Source: Myxococcales bacterium SG8_38
GTDB taxonomy: Bacteria > Myxococcota_A > Polyangia > Polyangiales > Houyiibacteriaceae
Length of the DNA stretch: 64,000 nucleotides
NCBI GenBank assembly: GCA_001303415.1
Contig: LJTN01000007.1
Location: 1 to 64,000, forward strand
Direction of reading: 5' to 3'
Position 1 is the first letter of the stretch. The number at the start of each line of letters is the position of its first letter. Positions 9,773 to 18,226 of the stretch are shown here, piece after piece. Below the pieces are notes generated by a model. The model was given only the letters and a program-made list of their open reading frames with translations, had not been told where the DNA came from and did not search any database. The position numbers and the translations under genes are program-made.

Positions 9773-10511
9773 GGGACGGTGGAGATCGCGTCTCTTGCGC
9801 AGGCCCAGCGTGTGCCTCGAAGAAGGCGAGCAGCTTGGACCAGGCTTCGGCCTCGGTGGTGGGGTCGTAGAAGGCGTGGATGGGCGTGTGGCGTGCGAGG
9901 CGCGCCAGGCGGCCCTCGTGGTCGTTCATGAAGGAGTGGCCTACGTCCTCGTGGATGAGGACCTCGTGCTCGATGCCGAGCTCTTCGAGATGATGAGAGA
10001 GACGTTTCGCGTGCGAGAGGTACACGGTGTCCTTTGCGCCGTATTGGGCGATCGTCGGGCACAGGCCTTCGAGGCGCGCGGCGTTCTTCGGAACGACACC
10101 GTAAAACGGGGCGGCGACCGCGAACGTCTGGTCGGCAGCCGCGAGCAGCGCGAAGCCTCCTCCCATGCAGAAGCCGACGACACCGATTCGGCGTGCATCG
10201 ACGTCCGCACGCGTTGCAAGCCAGGCTCTGGCTGCATCGATGACCTCGAAGGCGAAGCCTTTCCCTGTCGCCATCGAGGCCAGCGTTTTCACCACACAGA
10301 TCGGGCGGCCGCCCCGATACAGATCGGGTCCGATCGCTGCGTACCCTGCATCGGCAAAGCGCTCGCAGTGACGCCGAAGATCGGCGCTGTACCCTAAGAT
10401 GTCGTGAATGACGACGACTCCAGGAAAAGGCACCTGGCCCTCGTCCGGTAGCGCCAGAAACGCGCGGTGCGCTCTACCGCCAGCCAGCTGAAAGGAAACG
10501 GGCTCTAGCAC
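9762..10511 (-). CDS. Dienelactone hydrolase family protein (alpha/beta hydrolase)
   Basis: A cysteine-type alpha/beta hydrolase. Counting from the GTG at 10511, the nucleophile is C115 in VGFCMGGG, the acid D161 in YGAKDTV and the base H192 in DVGHSFMND, the DLH triad. Members hydrolyse dienelactones from aromatic catabolism or other cyclic esters; the substrate here is unknown. The open frame continues to a TTG at 10574, but that extension (Arg/Cys rich) does not resemble the family N-terminus, so the GTG is preferred. It lies 120 bases downstream of the amine dehydrogenase operon in the same direction. A link to degradation of aromatic amine products is suggestive only. Confidence 0.82.
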   Translation of the reverse strand: MLEPVSFQLAGGRAHRAFLALPDEGQVPFPGVVVIHDILGYSADLRRHCERFADAGYAAIGPDLYRGGRPICVVKTLASMATGKGFAFEVIDAARAWLATRADVDARRIGVVGFCMGGGFALLAAADQTFAVAAPFYGVVPKNAARLEGLCPTIAQYGAKDTVYLSHAKRLSHHLEELGIEHEVLIHEDVGHSFMNDHEGRLARLARHTPIHAFYDPTTEAEAWSKLLAFFEAHAGPAQETRSPPSPIR

Positions 10512-10631
10512 TGGACGCCGAGCATGTCCGTACTCCCGCGAGCACGCCACACGGGGACACGCTCGGCCCCCCAAAACGAGCTGCTTTCCACTAGTTGCAA
10601 CCCATACCGCGCAAATCCGCTGCCGGTACGA

Positions 10632-11051
10632 TTATCGCGGTGTGCTTTCTAAGTGTTGGATATTACCTGTGTTTTGGCGAGATAGCGTGTCCCGGTGGGC
10701 GAGGGGGTCTCGGAGGGGGGTGCGTCGTAGGGTGGCGATTTCGTGGGGGGTGTAGGGTGGGGTTGGGGGTCTCCCCGTGAATCGCGTGACGAGCCAGTTC
10801 ATGAGGGCGGCGAGGCGCGCATCGGACAGTGGCGCTTGGGCAGCCCCGGGCACGCGTACCCAGTACTCGCGCGCGCCGGGCTTGCCCACCAGCTCGCCCA
10901 TCGCGTGCAGGGACGGGACGATTCGCGAGCCCGACCCATCCATGCGGTGGCATCCTGAGCAGTTCAGGATGTAGTCGTGCTCTGCGAACGAGTCGGCGGA
11001 GGCCGTCGAGCTCGCGAGCAACACACCGGCGATGACGAGGGCGGGCCTCAT
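10632..11051 (-). CDS. Small periplasmic monohaem c-type cytochrome of the amine dehydrogenase operon
   Basis: A 139-residue exported cytochrome c. A signal peptide (MRPALVIAGVLLASSTASA) is followed by the single haem-binding CSGCH, C31-x-x-C34-H35. It probably takes electrons from the TTQ dehydrogenase in place of amicyanin, for which no gene is seen. The ATG at 11051 overlaps the light-chain stop (ATGA); a longer frame upstream is an artefact of the overlap. From memory, the Alcaligenes faecalis aau cluster also has a small monohaem cytochrome gene soon after its light chain, so position and type agree. The C-terminal tail is rich in Pro, Thr and Arg, encoded by a G-rich stretch on the plus strand (about 10690-10790). 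Confidence 0.85.
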   Translation of the reverse strand: MRPALVIAGVLLASSTASADSFAEHDYILNCSGCHRMDGSGSRIVPSLHAMGELVGKPGAREYWVRVPGAAQAPLSDARLAALMNWLVTRFTGRPPTPPYTPHEIATLRRTPLRDPLAHRDTLSRQNTGNIQHLESTPR

Positions 11052-11587
11052 CGTTCGGGTTGCGCTTCTTGGGCGGTCTTCACGACGACCGCGGTGGAGC
11101 AGTTGTAGGTCTGCGCCGACGCGCCGCCGCACCAGTTCAGGTCGTTGTTGCGGTACCAGTGATAGAGCGGGCGCTCGCCTTCATTGCGATTGCACATGCA
11201 ACGCCCGCAAAACGTCTTCCCGCAACAATCGTTGTACGAGATGATGTAGTCCTTGCCATCGCCGGGATTGTGGCAAGTGCCGATCCAAGTGACAGGCGAC
11301 ATCTCGGTGCCTGGCGGACACGCCGTGTGCGAGCCTCCGCAGCAACTGCAAAGGAACCCGTCGATCGCACAATGACGCCAGTACTCGCAGCGCTTGGGGT
11401 CGCCTTCGCGGCCTCTGACCCCATCCTCGCCCATGGCGTTGTCCTCGGCAGCCCTGGCCACCGGGAGCAAGGGAAGGGTGGCGCCCCCGACCAGCACGCC
11501 ACCAAATCGCGACAACCAATGCCGGCGCGAAAGACGCCGCGCGGATTGCCGGGTGAGACCCTCGAACCATCGATCCAGCCGACTCAT
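11048..11587 (-). CDS. aauA: TTQ amine dehydrogenase light (small) chain, closer to aromatic amine dehydrogenase than methylamine dehydrogenase
   Basis: Catalytic subunit carrying tryptophan tryptophylquinone. The 179-residue precursor has a long Tat-like leader with SRRHWLSRFGG. The mature part is Cys-rich with CEYWRHCAIDGFLCSCCGG, PVTWIGTCHNP and NDLNWCGG. By alignment from memory with the Paracoccus enzyme, W101 and W152 are the two cross-linked tryptophans, D76 the catalytic aspartate and D120 the second conserved one. The FLCSCCGG and IGTCHNP-DGKDY segments match aromatic amine dehydrogenase (AauA) much better than methylamine dehydrogenase (MauA). It periplasmically oxidises primary amines to aldehydes plus ammonia. 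Overlaps both neighbours by four bases. Substrate is not proven. Confidence 0.9.
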   Translation of the reverse strand: MSRLDRWFEGLTRQSARRLSRRHWLSRFGGVLVGGATLPLLPVARAAEDNAMGEDGVRGREGDPKRCEYWRHCAIDGFLCSCCGGSHTACPPGTEMSPVTWIGTCHNPGDGKDYIISYNDCCGKTFCGRCMCNRNEGERPLYHWYRNNDLNWCGGASAQTYNCSTAVVVKTAQEAQPER

Positions 11588-12183
11588 TTGGCCTTCTCCC
11601 GCAAGTAGTCCTGGATCGACGCGACGCCGCGCCGCTGCGCCTCGAATAGGCTCTCGAGGTGCTCCCGCGTGTTGACCAGGCCCTGCGCCGCCACGATGCC
11701 CTCATCGTCGATGAGCACGGCATAGGGCAATTTCGCCACGCCATAGGTCATGCCCAAGGGTGCGGAAAGCACGTACGGCAAATGTCCGATCCGCTTTTCC
11801 CCGGCAAAGGCTCGGTGCTCTTCGAGCGTTCCATCGCTTGCCAATATCACGCGGACTCGTGGCACCTCCGTGCGGGCGACGCGTTCTACCGTCGGCAGCA
11901 GCGTTTCGCAGACGGGGCACGTGGGAGACAGGAAGAACAAGAGCGTGCGGGCTCCGTCTTTCGATGCCCCGCCAACCTGAATCGGGCGATCGTGGATGTC
12001 GATGACCGCGAGCTCAGGCGCTTTGTCACCGACCTGCACCTTGCTCCGAGGCGAGAGCGCGCCGACCGGTGAAATCCGTTCGTGCAGGAGCCCGATCTGG
12101 CGTGTCAGAGCGAGCACGGTCAGCGCCAGCCCGATCACCAGCAACCACAACACCACATTCGAGACGACCAGCGCATCGATCAT
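11584..12183 (-). CDS. mauD: MauD-like thioredoxin-fold protein, light-chain disulfide formation
   Basis: Membrane-anchored thioredoxin-like protein of 199 residues needed in methylotrophs to form or isomerise the six light-chain disulfides. One N-terminal transmembrane helix (VSNVVLWLLVIGLALTVLAL) is followed by a thioredoxin fold with the redox motif CPVC in SPTCPVCETLLP and the cis-proline region VAKLPYAVLID. Start is ATG 12183, which overlaps the mauE stop (ATGA); the longer frame to 12297 reads antisense of mauE and is not supported. It is one of four consecutive 4-bp overlaps in this operon, so dosage is probably tightly coupled. Called aauD in aromatic amine clusters. Confidence 0.9.
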   Translation of the reverse strand: MIDALVVSNVVLWLLVIGLALTVLALTRQIGLLHERISPVGALSPRSKVQVGDKAPELAVIDIHDRPIQVGGASKDGARTLLFFLSPTCPVCETLLPTVERVARTEVPRVRVILASDGTLEEHRAFAGEKRIGHLPYVLSAPLGMTYGVAKLPYAVLIDDEGIVAAQGLVNTREHLESLFEAQRRGVASIQDYLREKAK

Positions 12184-12719
12184 CGGTTCCCTCCAAGTCT
12201 CGTGGGAGCGAGTCCATTCCCGGCGAGTCGGCGGCCCGCCGACCAGAGCAATGCGAGCACGATCAACGTGGCCGTCACGGTCATCCAGTCGACCCACAGC
12301 AGAGCGCGTTCACGGCTCGGCCAAACCAGGGCGCCTGCGGCCGTCGCCAAGACCAGGTTTCGGGTCAAGAGCCAGGGGCTGAGCGGCGCCGGCGAGGAAG
12401 ACGCGAAGCATCCACAGTCGATTTCGCGCCGTCCCCGCGCGAGATTGATCCCGATGGCACCCGCATAGAGGACCAGGATGGAGGCTGCGGCCACGGAAGC
12501 GGCTGCTTGCGTCGGATCGTAGAGAAGCCCGACGGCAATGGCGGCCTCGGCCAGCGGAAGCACCCGCGCGAAAAACGAAGGCAGCGCCTCAGGGAGCAGC
12601 TCGTAGGCGCGGACCGTGGCCGTGAACCGGCGCAGGTCGGACACCTTGTGCCAAGCAGCCACCACAAAGAGGAGCGACAGAGCGAGTCGAAGAGAGAGCG
12701 CGACGACTGGATCGATCAT
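12180..12719 (-). CDS. mauE: MauE-like integral membrane protein for amine dehydrogenase maturation
   Basis: A 179-residue membrane protein of the MauE/DoxX-like group with about four to five hydrophobic helices and the typical short redox-like motif CGC in EIDCGCFAS. In methylotrophs MauE works with MauD so that the light chain folds and is not degraded. It overlaps the heavy-chain stop and the mauD start by four bases each. The CGC pair facing the membrane boundary could shuttle electrons for disulfide chemistry; that is inference. Called aauE in aromatic amine dehydrogenase clusters. Confidence 0.88.
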   Translation of the reverse strand: MIDPVVALSLRLALSLLFVVAAWHKVSDLRRFTATVRAYELLPEALPSFFARVLPLAEAAIAVGLLYDPTQAAASVAAASILVLYAGAIGINLARGRREIDCGCFASSSPAPLSPWLLTRNLVLATAAGALVWPSRERALLWVDWMTVTATLIVLALLWSAGRRLAGNGLAPTRLGGNR

Positions 12720-13945
12720 GGCACCACCAGCAGGGCCCCGGACAACCCCGCCTCGTCGATGTCGCGAAGGTGCTCGCCGCTCAGCGCATCGAGCACGCCC
12801 ACCGCGCCGAGATCGGAATGGCGTACGAAGAGCAGCGGCCTTTCATCCTGTGTGACCGTCAAGCTATGCACGCCCATGTTCGGAAGCACGAAGCTCAGAA
12901 AGCTGCCGAGCATGCCGGTGGCGTCGAAGCCAGCTTGCGGACCGAGAAAAGGTGCGATGAGATTCGGGGCGGAAAACGTGTCGATTTTGTTCCGCGAGGG
13001 CACGTCGTACACCCAAATCTCAGTGCCCGGATCCTTGTGCGAGCCGGGACCGCCCTCGTGCACGATCGAATAGAGTCGCTTCGTTTTGCGATGATAGGCG
13101 AGGTGTTGGGCGCCGCCGATGCGCCAGCCGGATTCGATTTCGTTTTCCGTGAAAAGCGGCCAGGGCTCTTTGGGTGCGGGGGCGTTACCGCTGAAATCCA
13201 CCTCGTAGAGGAGCCCCTCGAACGAGGCGAACCACCACGTCGAGCCGTCGCGTACCCCCTTTTCGGTCACCGGGTCGTCGATCACGTCGAAAAACGGCTT
13301 GCTGCGTGCCAACCGATCGAGCTCTCCGTTTTCCGTCAGGTGTACCGTCAAGGCGGTCCCATCTCCGCAGAGCATGCCGAAGCGAGTGGGGCCCGCCGGG
13401 AACACCCCCGCGCAGCCCGCTGTCTGTGCTTCGCCGACGTGGCGCCGGTTCTCGAGGTCGATGACCGAGACCGAGGTTCCCGGCGACTGGTTGAGCACCA
13501 CCAGGAATCGGTCTCCGTCGAGCAGGCCGACCAGCGCGATGCCCGTGCCGGTATCGGCGGCTCGCGGCGGCACCTCCACCTCGCCCTTCACGTTCAAGGT
13601 GCGCGAGTCGTAGATGACGACGAAGTCCTTGCGCTCGCCGCGGTGCCCGCGCGAGTAGATGGTGTCGACATTGTAGATTTCCTTGCGTGCGTGGGACCAC
13701 AACGGCGGCTTCGGCGTGATCTGGACGCCGCTGTCGATCGCACCGAGCATGCGGCCGCTATCGCCGTCGAACAGAATCGAATGACGGAAGAGGCGGTCCG
13801 GAACCCACAACCAGTGTGCGCCCGCCATTGGGGGTAGCTCCGCGACCTGACCTACGGTCTCGGGCGGAACCTCGGCCGCTGCTCGAAACCACAAGAGGCA
13901 CGCGCCGAGGCTCAGCGCCCCGAACAGCTTCGCCCGGTTGCTCAT
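12716..13945 (-). CDS. aauB: TTQ amine dehydrogenase heavy (large) chain, beta-propeller subunit
   Basis: Periplasmic 409-residue propeller subunit that cups the TTQ light chain. A signal peptide ends near residue 24 (LSLGACLLWFRAAAEV). Family signatures include ILFDGDSGRMLGAID, a central DGSTWWFASFEGLLYEVD and the C-terminal GGAQHLAYHRKTKRLYSIVHEGG. Length matches MauB and AauB, both just over 400 residues. It is the second gene of the unit, 20 bases after a YkgJ-like gene, and is followed by MauE, MauD and light chain in the B-E-D-A order known for mau and aau clusters. No mauF, mauC (amicyanin) or mauG is found nearby. Confidence 0.9.
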   Translation of the reverse strand: MSNRAKLFGALSLGACLLWFRAAAEVPPETVGQVAELPPMAGAHWLWVPDRLFRHSILFDGDSGRMLGAIDSGVQITPKPPLWSHARKEIYNVDTIYSRGHRGERKDFVVIYDSRTLNVKGEVEVPPRAADTGTGIALVGLLDGDRFLVVLNQSPGTSVSVIDLENRRHVGEAQTAGCAGVFPAGPTRFGMLCGDGTALTVHLTENGELDRLARSKPFFDVIDDPVTEKGVRDGSTWWFASFEGLLYEVDFSGNAPAPKEPWPLFTENEIESGWRIGGAQHLAYHRKTKRLYSIVHEGGPGSHKDPGTEIWVYDVPSRNKIDTFSAPNLIAPFLGPQAGFDATGMLGSFLSFVLPNMGVHSLTVTQDERPLLFVRHSDLGAVGVLDALSGEHLRDIDEAGLSGALLVVP

Positions 13946-13965
13946 GGGGAGCTTTTACTCGACTC

Positions 13966-14301
13966 CTAGTGGGACTGACAACGGTCAGCTGTCAACGTCG
14001 CGTCTTTGCGGAACTCCAAGCACTGCGGGCTTCCCTTTTCGAAGTCCCGACACGTGGTGCCGCGAAGCTCGTATATCCGGCAGGCGTTTGGATTCTCCGC
14101 CGTTCCGAGGTGCACGCAGGACCCGTCCGGCCGCGTCGCAAATCCCACCATGCCGAAGTGCCCGGGCTGTACGGCATTGGCGATGTCGTCGCGGCCCATC
14201 TCACGCCAGCGGACGAGATCTTCGGTCGAGATCAGGATGCGGCCATCCGTCCCGGTACGGCAGCACGCGCCACAGGTCAGGCAGTCGAGCTCGGCGGTCA
14301 C
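13966..14301 (-). CDS. YkgJ/UPF0153-type CxxCxxCC metal-binding protein leading the amine dehydrogenase operon
   Basis: A 111-residue cytosolic-looking protein with CLTCGACC (C7, C10, C13, C14) and further cysteines C62, C74, C84, C94 and C108, the pattern of the zinc- or iron-chelating YkgJ family (PF03692). No signal peptide is visible. It starts with GTG at 14301 and ends 20 bases before the heavy-chain start in the same direction, so it is probably the first gene of the operon. Its role is unknown. Because the operon lacks a MauG, a metal protein here is a tempting maturation candidate, but TTQ forms in the periplasm and this protein shows no export signal, which argues against a direct role. 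Confidence 0.8.
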   Translation of the reverse strand: MTAELDCLTCGACCRTGTDGRILISTEDLVRWREMGRDDIANAVQPGHFGMVGFATRPDGSCVHLGTAENPNACRIYELRGTTCRDFEKGSPQCLEFRKDATLTADRCQSH

Positions 14302-14367
14302 GGTACGAAGTATGCCTCGTGCTCCACCGGTCGACGAGAAGCAGCCCTAGCCGTATGCTCGCCGACC

Positions 14368-15927
14368 ATGCCGAGCAAGTACTTTTGCGCGCATTGCAAT
14401 GAAGAATTCGTCCCGGAGCATGCCGAGAACAAACCGCGCTGCCCGAAGTGCATGAGACGCAGCGGCGTGGAGTCGGTCCAAGAGGCTCCTTCCGACCGAG
14501 GCAGCCGCCGCCGGTGGCTGCTCGCCGGCGCGACCGCAGTCGTCGCCGCGGGTATCGGATACGGAGTCTACCAGTCCACCGCCGTGACCCTCGAGGAACC
14601 GCCCCCCGTGCGCCCACTCGAGCCGCGTGAGCTTTCTGCGTATCTCGAGCGAGAGCAGGTCGACGCTGGACCCTATCGATCCATGTTCGTGCTGTCCGGG
14701 GAAATCGACGGGTGGCCGGCCGGCGCTTCGGAGATCGCGGCCCGAATGCACCGCGAGTCGTCACGCTGGTCCCTCGAGCATACGTTGCCTCGCGAGGTGC
14801 TCACCGCCGAGGAGACGCTTGCTTCGATCGAAGCGCAGGACGAAAGAATCAAGCTCTACCCGCTCGAGATGGCGGTGGCAATGACGGCCCTGCTGCGGGA
14901 GCGCGGATCGCGCGCGATGGTCGCCGAGGCTTGGGAGCTCGACGGGGCAGAGGCCCCCGCAGATCCATCCGGGATGCTCGGGTACTTCGTCTGCGCGGTG
15001 TATGACGGCGACGACGAGGTGCCGTCTGCGTTCTTCGACCCGTGGGGCACCGGCGGCGAGGTCACTCCCTCCGGGGCTCGTGTCTTGCGGGATACCGAGG
15101 TGGTGGCGGCCGCGCTCGGCACCGAAGCGACTCGAATCTTTGCGGGCTCTGGGGACGGCGCCGCGGCGTTGCCCATGACCGAAGCCGCCATGTCCCTCGA
15201 CCCGGTGTCGCCTTCCATCCGGGTGTCTCACGCGACGGTTCTGGCCGAGTCGGGCGGGCTCGCCGATGGGGTCCGTGAGCTCCAAGCTGCGACCGAGCTC
15301 CGGCCGGACGGGCCCCGGCAGCTCAACTTGGCGCAGCTCTACCTCGCGCAGGCCGGGATGCTCGAGATGACCGGTCAGCAGGAAGCAGCGGATGCGCAGC
15401 TCGCCGAGGCGAACCGCATCGTCACCGAGGTCGTCGAGCGATGGCCGCGCTACGGACGCGCGCATCTCGCGATTGCTACGATCTATCTCGGCTTGGACGA
15501 CGCGCCGCGCGCTCGAATCGAGCTCGAGGAAGCCGAATCGCTGAGCCCGGATGCGCCGATGTTGTGGGCGGCATGGGCGCAGTACCACCTCGCGGAGCGC
15601 GATCCGATCTCCGCCATGACCAAGATGAAGCGGGCCGTAGAGATCGATCCGCATAACTGGCAGCTCCGTCTTCAGGCGGCACACGTCTTCCAAAGAGCTG
15701 GAGAGGACGGCGCGGCGCGAGCCAGCGTGGCAGCGGCTCTCGACTTGGTGGCCTCGGAGAGGCGCAGTAAGGTTCGTGAGTACGTGGAGCGGATGATGGG
15801 GGTTGACGTATCCGCGCCTCCGGCGGCAGCCGGCGGCTCCGAAGGCCCTGCGCTCATGCTCGGCGACCCGTCTAACTTGCGTTTGCGAGACCCGGACCAG
15901 ACCTTGAAGCTCGAGCTCGACGAGTAG
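14368..15927 (+). CDS. Zinc-ribbon, single-pass membrane TPR protein
   Basis: Unrecognised 519-residue protein. The N-terminus MPSKYFCAHCNEEF plus PRCPKCMRR forms a CxxC-CxxC zinc-ribbon-like element (C7, C10 and a second pair near 25-28). One transmembrane helix follows (about 50-66, WLLAGATAVVAAGIGYGVY). The remainder is mostly helical with TPR-like repeats from about 250 on. The frame upstream of 14368 is shadow of the minus-strand YkgJ-like gene, so the ATG at 14368 is used. Zinc-ribbon proteins joined to TPR regions are common in myxobacteria and often sit at the membrane as adaptors. Function is unknown. The 3' end faces engB with only 4 bases between. Confidence 0.8.
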   Translation: MPSKYFCAHCNEEFVPEHAENKPRCPKCMRRSGVESVQEAPSDRGSRRRWLLAGATAVVAAGIGYGVYQSTAVTLEEPPPVRPLEPRELSAYLEREQVDAGPYRSMFVLSGEIDGWPAGASEIAARMHRESSRWSLEHTLPREVLTAEETLASIEAQDERIKLYPLEMAVAMTALLRERGSRAMVAEAWELDGAEAPADPSGMLGYFVCAVYDGDDEVPSAFFDPWGTGGEVTPSGARVLRDTEVVAAALGTEATRIFAGSGDGAAALPMTEAAMSLDPVSPSIRVSHATVLAESGGLADGVRELQAATELRPDGPRQLNLAQLYLAQAGMLEMTGQQEAADAQLAEANRIVTEVVERWPRYGRAHLAIATIYLGLDDAPRARIELEEAESLSPDAPMLWAAWAQYHLAERDPISAMTKMKRAVEIDPHNWQLRLQAAHVFQRAGEDGAARASVAAALDLVASERRSKVREYVERMMGVDVSAPPAAAGGSEGPALMLGDPSNLRLRDPDQTLKLELDE

Positions 15928-15931
15928 CGCG

Positions 15932-16555
15932 TCACGATGCGGCGCCGTTTTCGGCACGCCGAATGCTGCTCACCGACAGAAGCCGCTCCCAAAGCGCTTC
16001 CCGTCCGTCGCCGGTCACGGAGCTGTAGCCGATCACGGCGCCGCTCAGCTCCTGCCGAAGGGCCGCCAACGCGAGCTTTCGCTTGCTCGCGGGAAGCTTG
16101 TCGATCTTGGTGGCCACGATGATGGGGGTCACGCCCACGCTGCGGAGAAACTCGAGGAGCTGGAGATCATCTTCTTGAGGGCCGCGGCGAATGTCGAGGA
16201 TGACCACCGCGCCGCGCAAGCCAGGCCGCTCACTCAGAAAACCTTCGATCAGCGGGCCCCATGATCGGCGCTCGGCCTTGCTTCGCTGCGCGTAGCCGTA
16301 ACCGGGCAAGTCGACCAAATCCAAGTGGGCCTCGTCGCCGTTGGTCCGGAGACGCACACGAAAAATGTTGATGGCGCGGGTGCACCCCGGCGCGCTGCTC
16401 GTTCGGACGAGCTTTCTTCGTCGTACCAGGCTGTTGATGAGGCTCGACTTCCCGACGTTGGATCGGCCCGCAAAGGCGATCTCGGCGAAGGTGGGTGCGG
16501 GCAGCTGTCCGAGGTTGGTCGCACCTGCCACGAACTGGGCGTCGAGCACGTCCAT
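15932..16555 (-). CDS. engB: Ribosome biogenesis GTP-binding protein EngB (YsxC/YihA)
   Basis: TRAFAC-class GTPase that helps assemble the 50S subunit. The 207 residues contain G1 GRSNVGKSS (30-38), the switch region CTRAINIF with the G2 threonine, G3 DLPGYGYA and G4 TKID, with the G5-like SSVTGDG near the end. Length fits EngB. ATG at 16555. It lies 27 bases downstream of murJ and probably ends an hslO-murJ-engB transcription unit. Confidence 0.95.
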   Translation of the reverse strand: MDVLDAQFVAGATNLGQLPAPTFAEIAFAGRSNVGKSSLINSLVRRRKLVRTSSAPGCTRAINIFRVRLRTNGDEAHLDLVDLPGYGYAQRSKAERRSWGPLIEGFLSERPGLRGAVVILDIRRGPQEDDLQLLEFLRSVGVTPIIVATKIDKLPASKRKLALAALRQELSGAVIGYSSVTGDGREALWERLLSVSSIRRAENGAAS

Positions 16556-16582
16556 CGACTGGTTGTAGCGACCCGAAGCCGC

Positions 16583-18193
16583 TCACGCACGTACGCGACG
16601 CCGAACGGCCTCACGCAGGTCCCGAAGCTCGGGGCATCCCAGCACGGCAGCCGCCCCGAGATAGGTCAGCGCGCCGGCGACGGCCGTCGCTGCAAAGACC
16701 ACGAGATTCCTCGGATCGTTGCCGCCGAGCTCCCAGCGGCCCAACTCGACCCCCACCCACACCACGCCCGCCATGGCCGCGCTGGCTGCCAAGATCCGAA
16801 CGGTGCTGCCCGCGACTTCTCTCAATCCCAGCCGGCCGGCGCGTCGTCGAAGGAGCCCTAGGAGCGCGATGAGCTGAGCGATGGCGGCGACGGTCGTGGC
16901 CGCGGCGAGCCCTGCGTGCTGCATCGGATCCATCAGGAGCCAGCTGAGCCCGACGAACGTGATCAGATTCAATGCGCTCGCCACGACCGGGGTTCGAGTG
17001 TCGTTGTGTGCATGGAACATCGGTACGACGGTCCGCACGGAAGCAACGGCCCAAATACCAGCTGCCTGCCACACGAACGATCGCGTCGTCTCTGCGATCG
17101 CCATTGCATCGTAGCGGCCTCTTCCGAAAAAGACGGTGATGGCTGGCTCCGCCATCACGGCCAGCGCCACGCCCGCGGGCACCGCGACGAACAAGGAAAG
17201 ACGCAACGCGTGCCGGAACAAGCGCTTGGCCTCCGCCTCGTCCCCGTGTGCGACCGCATGGCTCAGGGAGGGAAGGGCAGCGGAGGCGATCGCCAGAGCA
17301 AACATGCCCTGCGGGATCTCCGCCAACCGCTGTCCGTAGTACAGATAGCTCACGCTCCCGATCGGAAGGAACGACGCGAACAGCCGTGAAAGCAGCACGT
17401 TGAGCTGATAGACCCCGAGCCCCGCCAGCAGCGGAATCATGAGCCGGGCGCACTTTCGTACGTAGGGGTCGTCGAAGCCGAGCTTGGGACGAACGACGAG
17501 GCCCTCTTTGGCCAACGACGGAAGCTGCGCGACGAGCTGAAGCGCTCCGCCGAGTAGCGCCCCCCAGGCGAGCGCAAAAATGGCGGTCCAACCGAGGGTG
17601 TGCATGACCGGAGCGAGAAGGAGTGCCGCCCCGATGAGGGCGACGTTCAGGAGCCCGGGGGCAAAGGAAGGCGCGGCGAACCGCTTGCTCGCATAGAGCG
17701 CTCCCATGATCAGGGCCGAGAGCCCCATCAAGAAGATGTAGGGAAAGAGCAGACGGGTGAGCGCGACGGTGGTGCCAAACAGGGTTTCGTCGCGTTGAAA
17801 GCCCCAGGCGTATCCCTTGACGATCCAGGGAGCGCCCACGATACCGAGGACCGTCACGCCTAGCAGCACGACAATCATCACCCCGGTTAGACCGCGGTAG
17901 AATATTTCGGCGCGCGCTCTGCCCTCGCGCTCCCGAACCTCGGTGAACACCGGGACGAACGCTGCAGAGACGGCTCCCTCCCCGAGAAGCACACGCAAGG
18001 CGTTGGGAATCGTGAACGCCAGCCAGAAGGCGTCGGTTGCCGCCAGCGCGAATACGGCGGCGATGACGGCATCCCGAACCGCGCCGAGCACACGTGAGGA
18101 CAGGGTGCCCGCGGCCACCATGCCCGCGCGACGGACGATTTCGCCGTTGGTGGACTCAGATGGGTCGCTGGACATCGGCGGAAGGATGCGCAT
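16583..18193 (-). CDS. murJ: Lipid II flippase MurJ (MviN family)
   Basis: Polytopic 536-residue membrane protein with about 14 hydrophobic helices that flips lipid II for peptidoglycan synthesis. Typical elements are SRVLGAVRDAVIAAVFA, the Arg/Asp-bearing first helices, FVPVFTEV and the PALASA-like LAIASAALPSLSHAVA. Start ATG 18193; a second ATG at 18175 (MSSDPSES) is an alternative without a clear Shine-Dalgarno sequence. Located between hslO and engB with short gaps, consistent with one operon. Confidence 0.94.
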   Translation of the reverse strand: MRILPPMSSDPSESTNGEIVRRAGMVAAGTLSSRVLGAVRDAVIAAVFALAATDAFWLAFTIPNALRVLLGEGAVSAAFVPVFTEVREREGRARAEIFYRGLTGVMIVVLLGVTVLGIVGAPWIVKGYAWGFQRDETLFGTTVALTRLLFPYIFLMGLSALIMGALYASKRFAAPSFAPGLLNVALIGAALLLAPVMHTLGWTAIFALAWGALLGGALQLVAQLPSLAKEGLVVRPKLGFDDPYVRKCARLMIPLLAGLGVYQLNVLLSRLFASFLPIGSVSYLYYGQRLAEIPQGMFALAIASAALPSLSHAVAHGDEAEAKRLFRHALRLSLFVAVPAGVALAVMAEPAITVFFGRGRYDAMAIAETTRSFVWQAAGIWAVASVRTVVPMFHAHNDTRTPVVASALNLITFVGLSWLLMDPMQHAGLAAATTVAAIAQLIALLGLLRRRAGRLGLREVAGSTVRILAASAAMAGVVWVGVELGRWELGGNDPRNLVVFAATAVAGALTYLGAAAVLGCPELRDLREAVRRRVRA

Positions 18194-18226
18194 GGGGCGC
18201 CGGTCCCGGCAAGAAAGCCGGGCCGA

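Noticed and set aside
10690..10790. G/T-rich low-complexity stretch that looked like a repeat
   Set aside because: It is the reverse complement of the Pro/Thr/Arg-rich C-terminal codons of the cytochrome c gene, with no regular repeat unit.
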